From assembly GCA_025449115.1 (NCBI GenBank), contig JAHLKC010000256.1:1-28075 (forward strand): a stretch of DNA of 28,075 nucleotides, in the 5' to 3' direction. This DNA is from Chytridium lagenaria (Eukaryota; Chytridiomycota; Chytridiomycetes; Chytridiales; Chytridiaceae). The position numbers were made by a program, and so were the translations under genes. Below, one piece after another: positions 1-9,418 of the stretch (the first letter of the stretch is position 1; every line of letters starts with the position of its first letter). Below the pieces are notes generated by a model. It saw only the letters and a list, made by a program, of their open reading frames with translations, was not told the origin of the DNA and did not search any database.

Positions 1-1257
1 TACATGGAACAACCACAAGGTTTCGAGGATGGCACCAACAGAGTTTGGTTACTCGTTAAGTCCCTTTACGGTACAAAACAAGCTGGTCGGCGTTGGAACA
101 TCTGCTTAACCGACTATCTCAAAGAGATTGGGTTCATTGCAAGTTACGCCGACCCATGCTTATTCATCCTCGACACCCCTGGAATCCTCATAGCCATCTA
201 TGTGGACGACCTTTTCTTCTTTGGCACTAACGAAGCCATCACCACGGCTCTGGATTACCTGCAAGCTCGATTTGAAGTCAAAGTCATCGGATCAGCAAGT
301 TTCGGTCTTGGTGTTGAGTTCAGTAAAGTCAATCAAGGACTACTCTTACACCAGCAAAAGTACGTCATGGAGCTCAAAAGACGATTCTTCCCAGAAACAC
401 ACTTTTCTCCAATCTCGACTCCCATGGACTCCACCACCAAGCTTTTCCGCAAGAAACCTGAAGAACTCGAGTCAAGCGGACCATACTCCAAGCTCGTCGG
501 TGCATTAATGTACCTCGCGACTCAAACGCGACCGGACATCAGTTATGCTGTATCTGTCACCGCCAGATACATGGGAAACCCATCTCAAGCTCATTGGCAA
601 GCAGCTGAACGAGTTTTTCGTTATGTTTGGAATACACGCGACTTAGGGGTGCTTTTCACAAAAGAAGGTCACCACACCGTCGTAGGTTTCTGTGACGCCT
701 CGTTCCAGTCTGATCCCAATGACAGCAAGTCCCAAGTCGGCTACGTCTTCTTCTTCGGCGGCAACCTGGTCTCGTGGCGAAGTTGGAAGCTTAGCACCAT
801 CTCGCTATCAACAGCTGAGGCAGAATATCAAACGTTATCAGAAAGTGCACGAGAGATAGCGTGGATTTTCAAGTTACTTGAAGAAATCAACGTACCTCTC
901 CGTCCAATTAACCTCTACAACGATAATCTTTCTGCCATCCATCTCGCTTACAACCCTGAGCACCACGAAGCCACCAAGCACATTCGACGATCCGTACACT
1001 ACATACGTGATATGGTTGAGCAAGGTTTCTTCAACATCAAACCAGTTGGAACGAATGACAACGTTTCTGACATACTCACCAAACCTCTCAAGCCTTCTGC
1101 TTTTCTTAAGCATCGAGACACCCTAGGAATGCATCAGCTATCAGTCTTGTTAGCACAGCTTCCAAACCTGGGGGGAAGTGTTGGTGATTCCTCGGGGAAC
1201 GTCGTCGCGTCCCACGCCGACGGACTCCAAGGATACGCGACAGAAGATAAAGAATAA
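1..1257 (+). CDS. Ty1/copia polyprotein, RT and RNase H portion (5' truncated by window)
   Basis: Reverse transcriptase and RNase H copy the element RNA into DNA inside the virus-like particle. The frame is open from base 1 with no start of its own; the first Met codon (base 4) is internal. The copia-typical QPQGF box is at the very start, followed by LVKSLYGTKQAGRRW and the catalytic YVDD at 199-210. The RT tail includes the LVGALMYL-TRPDI block. RNase H is shown by the GFCDASF Asp region near 690-710, the STAEAEY box near 810-830 and the terminal DILTKPL near 1070-1090. There is no frame break over 418 codons, so this copy may be recent. The last 26 codons lie within the LTR. Assignment to copia rather than gypsy rests on these boxes. 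Confidence 0.95.
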   Translation, partial: YMEQPQGFEDGTNRVWLLVKSLYGTKQAGRRWNICLTDYLKEIGFIASYADPCLFILDTPGILIAIYVDDLFFFGTNEAITTALDYLQARFEVKVIGSASFGLGVEFSKVNQGLLLHQQKYVMELKRRFFPETHFSPISTPMDSTTKLFRKKPEELESSGPYSKLVGALMYLATQTRPDISYAVSVTARYMGNPSQAHWQAAERVFRYVWNTRDLGVLFTKEGHHTVVGFCDASFQSDPNDSKSQVGYVFFFGGNLVSWRSWKLSTISLSTAEAEYQTLSESAREIAWIFKLLEEINVPLRPINLYNDNLSAIHLAYNPEHHEATKHIRRSVHYIRDMVEQGFFNIKPVGTNDNVSDILTKPLKPSAFLKHRDTLGMHQLSVLLAQLPNLGGSVGDSSGNVVASHADGLQGYATEDKE

Positions 1258-1622
1258 AATGTTATACAAGACATATGAAATACCTTATTTATATTCTTGT
1301 TACACAAACCTTTTATTCCTTACATCTCATTCCCTTCATTTATGAAGGGCGACAACTTCCTTTCTTAGCCGCACGGTGAAAGGCCAAAGTGGTGGTAAGC
1401 TCCCTTCAGAGCAGCCCACAGCAACCGGGTTGAAGGGGAGTCAGCACGAGTATAAAAACCCGAGGTACTTCTTCCTCTTTACACTACCTTCTCTCACTCG
1501 AGATACTCCGCAGACTCTCTTCGGTTGACACCCCTCACTTAAAACCTATAACACTCTTCTACATAATAAACTCTTTTTTTTATTACTACTTATCTTGGTG
1601 CTTACACTACACGTTCACAACA
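1179..1622 (+). repeat. 3' LTR of the copia element
   Basis: The 444-bp LTR starts TGTTG directly after the purine tract and ends CAACA, giving the usual short inverted TG...CA termini. A TATA box (tataaaa) is at 1451-1457, and an AATAAA-type polyadenylation signal is at 1565-1570. The polyprotein stop codon (1255-1257) is inside the LTR. The 3' boundary is inferred from the inverted termini only, because the partner LTR is not visible. Confidence 0.8.
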
Positions 1623-2489
1623 CGCCAGTTTCCAACACTGACGGCTATGGAGCTTTGATGCCAGCTCTGAATTCCCCCTTTGGCAGTGATGATGGCTTTC
1701 GTTCACCGTCCTGCCAAACAGCTTCGATGTTTTGGCGAGGAGGAGGCGAGAGCTTTTTGTTTTTTTTTGTTTTTATCGTACGTAAACAAAGATGATATAA
1801 TACTTTGTGATGATGAAAGTTTTCGAGACAGAAATACGGACCTGAAAGGAATGGGTTTGAATTGGCCAAGAGTTGTGAGCGAGATAGAGATCGATGGAAA
1901 AGATAGGTGCGAGGAGGACTGGTGTTTCTATGATATTATTATGGATATTTTTCCTTTTAACGAATGAAAATTGGAAATTGTTATGAGAGAGGTAAAAAAA
2001 TAAGAGTATTGAAACAGAAACAAAAACAAAACTATAAACTACACCCAAAAGAATAAGTAAGCAGGTTTTTTATATGTATGTGGATGATCTCTCATGAGGG
2101 ATCAAGGGAGAGACCTCTTTCCTACTGTTCTGAGTACGTGTGTATGTATAATAAACGTTACTGTTATTTATTTTATACCCATTGTGGATTGTACCGACCA
2201 GGTTTATGAGCCTGAATAGTGCATAAAGGGAAAATAGAGAGAGCGCCGCGCCAACTGAATGTGCAGACACTGACTCTTACATCAATTAGTATTATTATAA
2301 ACGCTTAATTATAATATAAATAACTATTACAAAGAAATCAGTCTGCGCTATATACCTTAATCGTAATACGTATTTGGCATATAGAAACGAAAGGAGTAGT
2401 TTATAGTTTTGATCTTTTGCTGAAAAAGAATAGACGTCTAAGCCGTCGGGTATCCTGCCTCAAATTTTAGCTGCCTGAATTCGCCATCG
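1623..2489. other. No recognisable gene; AT-rich spacer
   Basis: Only short overlapping open frames without ATG starts or family features occur here. It is the downstream flank of the retrotransposon and the distal promoter region of the next gene. I see no repeat or RNA gene. Confidence 0.5.
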
Positions 2490-2537
2490 TTGTCAGAAAA
2501 CAAAAGTAGGGTCAGCTTTGGGTCAGCCTCCTTTGCA

Positions 2538-2543
2538 TATATA
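2538..2543 (+). promoter_or_regulatory. TATA box of the interrupted secreted-protein gene
   Basis: TATATA sits 54 bp upstream of the ATG at 2592, within the spacing seen for TATA boxes of other genes in this window (54-135 bp). Confidence 0.5.
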
Positions 2544-2591
2544 CCACCAGGAGATCCCCAACATTCCCTCCTTCACCACCGTCATCCACTC

Positions 2592-3019
2592 ATGCATCTC
2601 ACCAGCATCATCCTACTCGCTTCTCTGTGCTTCCTGGCGCACCTCCAATTGGTTTTATCCATAGGCATTCCTCCAAACCTCTTCGCAAGGTCCCCGTCCT
2701 TCAAAGGTTACTTTGCAGGATCAAATCCTTCCACCCCATCCAACGACGATAAAAAATCGACTCAAACCAAAGATACTCCTGGACCCGCGAGTGATGATAA
2801 AGAGCATCTTCGTCAGCTCTCCCCGGCCGATGTGATAGCTGGCTTACCAAAAGCCATAAGAGAATGCAACCCAAGAGCTGTGATGCCCAGAGGAATTTGC
2901 GATAAGATTTACAGAGACGCATACTCGGTAAGTGCATGCATCTTTCTCATTGATACCTTGAAAGCAAGCCATCTAATGAGAAAACTCTTTCCAGAATATG
3001 ATCCTCGCATCTGATGCAG
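2592..3019 (+). pseudogene. 5' half of a secreted eight-cysteine, GPI-type protein gene, split by a transposon
   Basis: Exon 1 (2592-2927, 112 codons) starts at an ATG giving a clear signal peptide of about 23 residues (MHLTSIILLASLCFLAHLQ). A hydrophilic Ser/Thr/Asp-rich linker follows, then the first two cysteines (REC and GICDK, ten residues apart). A phase-0 intron at 2928-2994 (gtaagt...ttccag) leads into exon 2, of which only 25 bases remain before the transposon at 3020. The missing part is at 9066-9418. Removing the element and one CAG copy rejoins the frame exactly, giving about 237 residues. The paralogue at 14196-15105 has the same signal peptide, the PSNDD linker, the CDK-Y motif and the phase-0 intron position. 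Function is unknown; I infer a cell-surface or secreted role. Confidence 0.85.
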
Positions 3020-3034
3020 CCCTACGAAAAATAT
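3020..3034 (+). repeat. Left terminal inverted repeat of the CACTA-type element
   Basis: Perfect 15-bp inverted match to 9048-9062. Over 24 bp there are three mismatches. Confidence 0.93.
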
Positions 3035-3056
3035 CTTGACAATTCTGTGAACTATT

Positions 3057-3131
3057 CTGCGACATTGCTTTGAGGATTCTGTGAAGCTTGTTAAAGGCCG
3101 CCTTCACAGAATCCTCAAAGCAACGTCGCAG
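3057..3131. repeat. Left subterminal hairpin with TTCTGTGAA motifs
   Basis: Arms 3057-3086 and 3102-3131 are 30-nt inverted repeats with one mismatch, separated by 15 nt. Each arm contains ATTCTGTGAA or its complement. Further copies of TTCTGTGAA lie at 3043-3051, 3132-3140 and 3229-3237. Subterminal motif arrays are binding sites for element proteins in known CACTA elements; that role here is inferred. Confidence 0.8.
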
Positions 3132-3560
3132 TTCTGTGAATTTTTTTCGAACTTTTTTTGAACTTTTTTCGGGATTTCTTGGATATTTGCAGAAAGTACT
3201 CGAATTTTCTTTGTTGTTAAGGGTATGATTCTGTGAATATCCTGATTCTTTTCTGTAAATAATATGTGATTTCATTGTGTTTTAAATTTGAACCTTCTTT
3301 TGAAAATATTTGAATATAATTTGGGTTATCTGAGAATTTCCTTTGAGTTTTCTTTTAAAGTCATTTGAACATCCATATAAGATGGGGAAAGAGAATTCGC
3401 GAAAAAAGACGAGGGAAAAGGAGTATAAAAAAAGAGAAAAAAAAAGATTCGCGATAAAAAAGTGGGAAAAAGGACTAACGCAGTCAACAATAATGAAAAA
3501 GTCGCTTTGATCCCGCAAGGTCGAAAAAGTAGTGGATCTCGCCATATCACGCCTTCTGTT

Positions 3561-5228
3561 CTACTTCGAGACTTTTCGAGAACTGCGTCGACTACTCTTA
3601 TCATTCTCTCCGGTATTATCTACTTTTCCTGCTGCCCCAACTTCTAAGTCTGTAACCTTTTTTTTCCCCTTACTTAGCTTCCTCGACTTTGCTGGGTTGA
3701 CTGCACCCTCGCTAGCTCCTCTCACATCTTCCCCAGCTCCCCTCACATCTCCCCCAGCTCCCCTCACATCTTCCGAAACTCCACTAATGGCGCAGTTCTT
3801 CTCACGCTCGATTTCTGACGGGGCTGCCCTCCTACTCAATCCGACTCGAGGAACGGACATCGTAGCCGTCAAAGGACTCTTCTGCACTTCCACGGGTTCT
3901 TAGTTGATGGGAGAGCCGATCCGTTGTCATCTAATCGATTTGACATGGCGAGTTGCGCGATTATGCTTGACTCAAGAGAGTTTTTGGTCGCTAATGGAGT
4001 CTAATTAGATTTACTTTCAAAAATGCAGGCTTACGCGGTGTTATATCCTTTAAAACCAATCCAGACGAGAGAGCATCTAAAATGTGTTAAAATATATAAA
4101 CTGCTATAGATACGTTAGATCACCTGTAGCCTTTCTCTTCAAGCTTTGAGGCAAATTCTCTTTCTCCGCAACTTTAATCATTAACATTTGAGTTAACACA
4201 ATTTAATCACCATCATCGAAAATGCTGCCGTTGCCGGGTTGCTCGTGAAAGACGCTGCTATTGTTTTTCTTCTTCGTGTTTGAGACTTAATGGTTTGTAG
4301 GTTAAATATTTATATAAGCGAAAAATTCAACGCACCCCTTTTCGAGTTGTTCAAGATCTGCTTCAGTATCTTGACGTAAGCTTCCTGATGAGGCGCACGA
4401 TCGAGAACTGATTGCGCCTCAGGTACAAGCCCATCCCTGAACTTTAATAATGAGAATTTAAAACTAGATTAATGTACTCACTTTCGAAACTACGCTTTGT
4501 CGGTCTGCATTGCTAATTTCTTTCCATGACTTAACTGTAACATCTGTCAGTGCTGCCTTTGCTTGTTTCTATAGATCAGTTAGTTATTGTGATAAATAAA
4601 TCTCGTCATGCCCTAATGAATTCAACGTGGATTTTCCCCAAATATTCGCGAGTGCTGTAGTTGTTATCCAGTAAATCAAAGCAAGTAAGATGGTGGATTA
4701 TTGAGTCAATGGTGGCGTGAACAGAATCATCCACTGTAAAGTGTTAGTGACGCTATAATATGCACCAAACGCTACCCCCAAGTGATATTGACAACTTCCC
4801 GTCACCGAGTTTATTGACAAGAGGTGCAGGCAACGCTCGTGTTGATCTATTACCCTTGGTACCCTTCGAGTTATCTTTTCTTGAAGTAAACTTGTAGTAT
4901 ATCCCGCCAATCTCGAGAGAAACAGGGAATGGAAACCCGTCTACGCAAAAGTTAACATAAAACATATACAGTCATCAAATCAGATCAAACTAATTGTACC
5001 TTCATAGATGTAGTCTGAAGTTTTCCCTACAGGAACGATTGTCTCGTCTAGATCTATACCATTAGGCTTAAAAGCTGTGCCATTCGAAACAACCATACCT
5101 GTGCGTTGCCTCGTTATCTGCAAGGAATCCGGAACTTTTGGAGCGGCATTCACAGTATCCACCGGATCGACTACCGTGACTGTAGCCTTGACCTCTCGAT
5201 TCTTCAAGAATGCTTCAAACTCGGCCAT
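3561..5228 (-). CDS. Nine-exon transposon companion gene, 398 aa, unknown function
   Basis: ATG at 5228 (MAEFEAFLKNREVK). Exons read off the minus strand: 5228-5000, 4940-4776, 4733-4627, 4568-4482, 4441-4336, 4285-4211, 4171-4124, 4076-4035, 3898-3561. Each junction is GT-AG; introns are 39-136 bp; several have CTAAC-like branch sites. All nine phases agree and total 399 codons including the stop, with no frame break. I recognise no domain. The middle (SWKEISNADRQSVVSKF) is helical. The tail holds three DVRGAG-type six-residue repeats, then a very basic stretch (KSRKLSKGKKK and SSRRSSRK) that suggests nuclear location or DNA binding. It lies 94 bp downstream of the transposase stop on the same strand. 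By position it could play the part of the TnpA-like accessory protein of plant CACTA elements; that is inference only. Confidence 0.82.
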
Positions 5229-5322
5229 TTGATCTCTAGCAATGCGTTAGATACGTCAACAAAGTCAGTCGTCAAGGTACTCAGTGATGGTTATCATGTT
5301 TTTGATGGTTAAGATAAAATTT

Positions 5323-8300
5323 TTATTCGGCGTTCTCACGGTCTAAAACAACGAAGTCACTACCCAATTTCCAAAAAGCAACATTTCTGTCTATACTCTC
5401 CACGTTTTGAAAGGTATGGTCGCTGAAGGTCTTAAACATCAAGTTTCCGTATCGATCAGCCCTGGTCCTATTACTAATCCAATGAACATAGGCAAGCTTG
5501 TGAATCTTTTTGTCGGGCCCAACATGGGATAGGTAAAATTCAACGCGCCATAGCCTTTGAAGGTGACGTCCTCTGAATGTGCATTAATAAATCGTTTGTA
5601 ACGATCCTCTATTGCTTTTATAGCAACAGCGCTATTATCACGTCCAGCAGTTTCTTCGGATCGCCTTGAAACAAGAGATCCAAAAACGCGCTCCTCGCCG
5701 ATTCGAAGCCGACCGAAACGAAAACCATAACCTTCTATATCCTGATTTGCTGCTCGAAGGTTATGAGAATCGTAGTAATTCTTGAGTTTTGATACCTATT
5801 TTTTAAAATTAATAGACATGGTATGTTTTAAATTACCATCGCGCCTGTTAAAGCGAGCTTTATTTTCGGATGAAGTAATTCTGTATAAATAGCGTTCGGA
5901 TCATCTGATACTTCTCCGATTTCAACTAGGTTTCTATTTTTGGGAGGTTGCGGAATGCGAAATCTTCCAGTATATTTGGAACCTATTGAATGTTAAAGTT
6001 TCGTGTTAATGTATAATTTGTTAAAAATCCACTTCAAAGCTAATGAAAATAATTTACCTGGAAGAAATTCCAGCGCGTTCAATTGCATCCAAGAAACTAT
6101 GGAATTCACTAGATTCCAATATGGCTCTGATCGACTTTTTATCAACGGACCCATCAACCCAATCAATCTTTCCATAGGATATTGCCAGTAACACCAAAGA
6201 GGTCCGAGTACCTCAATAGAATCAGCGATATGCAAAATATAATGCATAACTGACCGACATGCTCCTAATCGGCTGAATTCCTCTCGATAGTAATATCTGT
6301 TGTGATAAAAAAGGCTTGATTAGTTTACAAAATTAATTCGGAAATACTTTTCATAATGTAAATAGAATTCTTCGCATCTAACGCGAATTTCCGATATCAT
6401 CTCTTTCGTAAAAGACTGTGCCTCGTGACATATTTTAAGAATCTCGGCAAATCTGGCCCATGCCGCCAAGTATTTCTCCGGTAATTTGCCAGTCAAGAGT
6501 GGCACTGACAATACAGTAACCCAGTTGCTAAACTCCGCTGCCTTAAACCCATCAAAGTGCTTGGAAATATTTCGAGGGGATCGTCCAAATGATGCAGGGT
6601 ATGATGCTTGTCCCGATTCCATCGCTAACCCTATCTCTTCCCAAGCTTTTTTTGAAAGACGGTATTCGTCCATTTCATCGTGTTTAAAAAACTTGCCGTT
6701 CCAATGCTGACACATATAGACAGCGATGTTTGACGATAATGCATCAAGTCAATGCCGAAACAGATTGGGAAAGTTATCGAATCAAGAACGCTGAAGAATG
6801 AGGCATTACCAATGCCTGAGAAATTATTAGAACAAGATATGAAGGTGGCTGACCTGTGGATGTGCTGACTCTTTTTCTGCTTGCTTCGTTAGGTGCGCGA
6901 TCTAATTTTATATATGTGTCGAAAATAGATTTCTGTGACCGTAGCATCGTGGACGTAACTCCTCAATATCGATGTTGCCTCGAATACAATCAGAATCACG
7001 TGGCATGTCTTTAGGCACCGTTAACGGGTAGTATGTGTGTTTTTGTTCTGCCGAGTAAACCCCTTCAATAGTACAGAAACGACAACCCCTTGAAGCATTT
7101 CCACCAAGAAAACCCCATACATAGCGCTTGAGCCGGTTGGTCCCGCCCACAGCGATGATGTATCCTTTCGCCGTCTGAATATGCCCTTCATTGTCAACAA
7201 ATTTGATTCCGTCTAGGTGAGTATGTTAACGTTATGAATTATGTATACAGAATTCACTTACTTTTAAACTCTTGGAACTCTTTAATTAATGGGAATAGAA
7301 ACGAATTAAGATTTTTCGGTTTCCCGTCAATCAATCCAATAACAAGAACGTTTTCTTTCTTCATGCGTTCTTTTGGTGGGATGTTGTAATTAATTAACAA
7401 CATGGGCCAAAGTTCTTTGTGATTTTTTCTACGAATAATGATTTTAACGAAATAAAAATGTATAATTACTGTCGAAAAGGCTGGAAACCATCGGTAGAAA
7501 AGAAAAACGCCATGTCATAAGGTCGTTGAGGACAAATAATCCTCTCTTGACTAGATCACGGTAATGGTTGCCGTCAAAAATGTCTTCAATCGGATTATCA
7601 TCATCCATCCAATCTTCGTATCTTCCAAACGTGACGTTATGGCGGTACATTAATTCCTGTTGACGACCGGGGCACGATAATTGCATCGAGACTTGCTGGA
7701 TGGGAGAAATAAAGGCAAAACTTTGAACATCATCGCCACTTTTATTGAAACTGATAAAATGTAAGTTAACGATTCGGAACCTTCTAACAGCGCTCTTACC
7801 GTTCACATTTACAGTATAAACACTTATCTGCAGACTCAAAAGTACCAGTAAAGGCCATGCAGCCATTTCTGCAACACGGTATTCTTTCGACTTGAATTTT
7901 TGTCGCACGGGCCATGATCTTCCTGATCATATAGATAGATACAGGGGTAGAGTCACCTATCATCATAAATAAATAACTATATTAATTATAACACAATACT
8001 CATAACAGTTTTTTGTAGATCCATAAATGCGGTATCCGTTATTTTGTGACGATGTTTCCATATTACGAGTTTCCGCACCCTTTCATCTTCAATCATTAGA
8101 TAAGTCAGACCCTAACATTCAGCCTACCTAATCCCAGCAGTTCAGGATTTGTAACATTCATAAAAGCGCCGTCATCGTCATCATCGTCATCATCGTCATC
8201 ATCGTCATCATCGTCATCATCGTCATCATCTGACAACATTAGAAAAGATTTGATCGCAAACTGTATACAAAATACCGTAAAGTTCTTCCTCGTACTCAAA

Positions 8301-8763
8301 GGCATCGTCAGGGTCGGCATCGGATGAATCTGGCGATTGCGATTCCCTCACATCAATTCCAGATGATGCCCCAGCTGGCATTTGTGGTTGTTGTTGGTCA
8401 TGAAAGACTAATAAACTTTCATCTCCATCTTGAGTGTCCGAGTTCGAGGGATCCGATCGCATATCCACATCTCCATCGTATGTTGTATTGAATCCCTCTT
8501 GACCACGGTAATCTGATTCGTCAGAAGTACATCATTATCATTAACGTCCGACGGTGCGCTTCCTATCATTCAGAAAAACTAAGGTCAATTAATGTAACCA
8601 TGTAAACCAACTCTTGGAGCATCGAGAACCAAACTTCGAGGTGGTATCTGATCCCGCTTCCGCTTGCATATTTGCTGCCGCAATGCGGGCAAATAAAAAC
8701 CGTTTCTCCGTTGGATCCCTCAGAGGTTTTGTATTACCGATGGTCGACCGTACTTTTATTCAT
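5323..8763 (-). CDS. tnp2-type (CACTA/EnSpm) transposase, multi-exon, frame-broken
   Basis: It would cut and insert the element in the nucleus. In order: a CPHC zinc-finger-like segment (about 8691-8635), an acidic region, a 20-Asp run (8229-8171), the CCRNGC-MAFTG block and CLYCKC (7880-7801), DIFDG (about 7580), DGFQPF (about 7490-7473), the PKERMKKENVLVIGLIDG region (about 7380-7310), CRFC (7086-7075), FGIDLMH with the Asp-x-Met-His motif (6750-6739), GPLWCYW-PMER (about 6204-6165), and a tail ending at TAA 5323-5325. These are family hallmarks of tnp2 transposases. More than ten short introns are needed. Four single-base losses break the frame (near 8520, 7500, 6738 and 5582). The start is unresolved: ATG 8763 is in frame but is followed by TAA at 8734-8736. 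It may be dead, or affected by assembly errors. Confidence 0.8.
8171..8229 (-). repeat. 9-bp microsatellite coding for poly-aspartate in the transposase
   Basis: Tandem gtcatcatc units. Read on the minus strand after a 47-bp intron, they give 20 consecutive Asp codons (GAT/GAC). Likely length-variable. Confidence 0.85.
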
Positions 8764-8918
8764 TTGTGGTTTAGATAAATAAACTTGACAATTTGAAGTT
8801 GGCGAAATTGTGATTCTTCTGCGAAGAATCTTTGATTTATTTCGAACACACACAGATAACGCGAAGCAAATTCGAAGAAATTTTCGAAAAAATGTTGTCA
8901 ATTTGTGGATGTGCAATG

Positions 8919-8958
8919 TCACAGAATATTCACAGTTCACGATGTGAATATTCTGTGA
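8919..8958. repeat. Right subterminal hairpin with TTCTGTGA motifs
   Basis: Perfect 16-nt arms (8919-8934 and 8943-8958) around an 8-nt loop, carrying the same TTCTGTGA core as the left end. A smaller palindrome, GATTCTTC-tgc-GAAGAATC, is at 8812-8830. Confidence 0.8.
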
Positions 8959-9047
8959 AGTATGATTCTACAAGAATTGTGACAGAGGTGTCAAAGAATA
9001 TTCACATACCCAAAGAAACATCGCAGGTTTGTCCTCAGATTTTCGAA

Positions 9048-9062
9048 ATATTTTTCGTAGGG
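9048..9062 (-). repeat. Right terminal inverted repeat of the CACTA-type element
   Basis: Perfect inverted complement of 3020-3034. It is followed at once by CAG, the target-site duplication. Confidence 0.93.
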
Positions 9063-9065
9063 CAG

Positions 9066-9418
9066 ACCTTTGTCTGACCAAAATCCGTCGCGCCGACAAC
9101 CCCCACAATCTGTTTAGAAACACTGCTAGCATGGACCGATGTGCTTGTGAACCTGTCCGTCTCTACGAAAAGTGTCTCCGTGTCCATGAATGCACCACAG
9201 GCGTTACGGCTCTTCGGGAAGATGTCGGAATGTGTTTTGATAATCAGTCAACAAATACAAAGTCTGCAACGACATTGCCGAGCCCGACGCAGACAGAGAA
9301 GAAGAATGCGACACAAAGTCCGGCGACGAAGGATCCAAATGGGGCGGAAAGGTTTGGTGGAGGTTTTGGGATCGTGGTTGGAGGAGTCGTGGCGGCGGTT
9401 GTGGGTGCCGCATTTTAA
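9066..9418 (+). pseudogene. 3' half of the transposon-split secreted eight-cysteine protein gene
   Basis: This is the remainder of exon 2 of the gene that begins at 2592. It starts in frame as ..DLCLTKIRRADNP and holds the last six cysteines, including a C-x-C pair, then C-x8-C-x5-C-x13-C (DRCAC, EKC, HEC, MCF). A Ser/Thr/Pro/Lys-rich stalk follows. The end is a hydrophobic stretch (GIVVGGVVAAVVGAAF) that stops at once at 9416-9418, as in GPI-attachment signals. The C-x-C pair and the spacing of the last three cysteines recall fungal CFEM domains, but the first half does not fit CFEM, so I do not assign it. The paralogue at 14196-15105 matches throughout (KVRRAGNP, MCDPIRLYDAC, VVVGAAF). Confidence 0.85.

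Larger units (their letters stand above)
1..1622 (+). mobile_element. 3' part of a Ty1/copia LTR retrotransposon
   Basis: The window opens inside the pol region of a Ty1/copia element and contains everything to the end of its 3' LTR. Order seen: reverse transcriptase (C-terminal half), RNase H, a purine-rich tract at 1170-1178, then the LTR. Gag, protease, integrase and the 5' LTR lie outside the window, so LTR divergence, and hence age, cannot be judged. The five bases after the LTR (1623-1627, cgcca) are the candidate target-site duplication; the other copy is outside the window. Confidence 0.93.
3020..9062 (-). mobile_element. Complete 6043-bp CACTA-type (EnSpm/CMC) DNA transposon
   Basis: The ends are inverted repeats: CCCTACGAAAAATAT at 3020-3034 and its exact complement at 9048-9062, with partial similarity continuing to about 24 bp. 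It is flanked by a 3-bp direct repeat CAG (3017-3019 and 9063-9065), the duplication size of the CACTA superfamily. Both internal genes are on the minus strand: a tnp2-type transposase (5323-8763) and a nine-exon companion gene (3561-5228). Subterminal regions hold palindromes built on TTCTGTGAA. The insertion is inside exon 2 of a host gene. Termini begin CCCTA rather than the plant CACTA. The interrupted host frame proves the boundaries independently of the repeats. Confidence 0.93.

Noticed and set aside
1623..1967. Open frames just after the copia LTR as an interrupted host gene
   Set aside because: No ATG-led frame, no splice pattern and no matching half on the other side within the window.
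4698..4910. Frameshift in the transposon companion gene at a G5 run
   Set aside because: A 42-bp intron with a CTAAC branch site (4734-4775) explains the frame change and leads into a good exon.
8105..8320. Poly-Asp ORF as a separate gene
   Set aside because: Splicing a 47-bp intron joins the Asp run in frame to the upstream acidic exon of the transposase, so it is an internal part of that gene.
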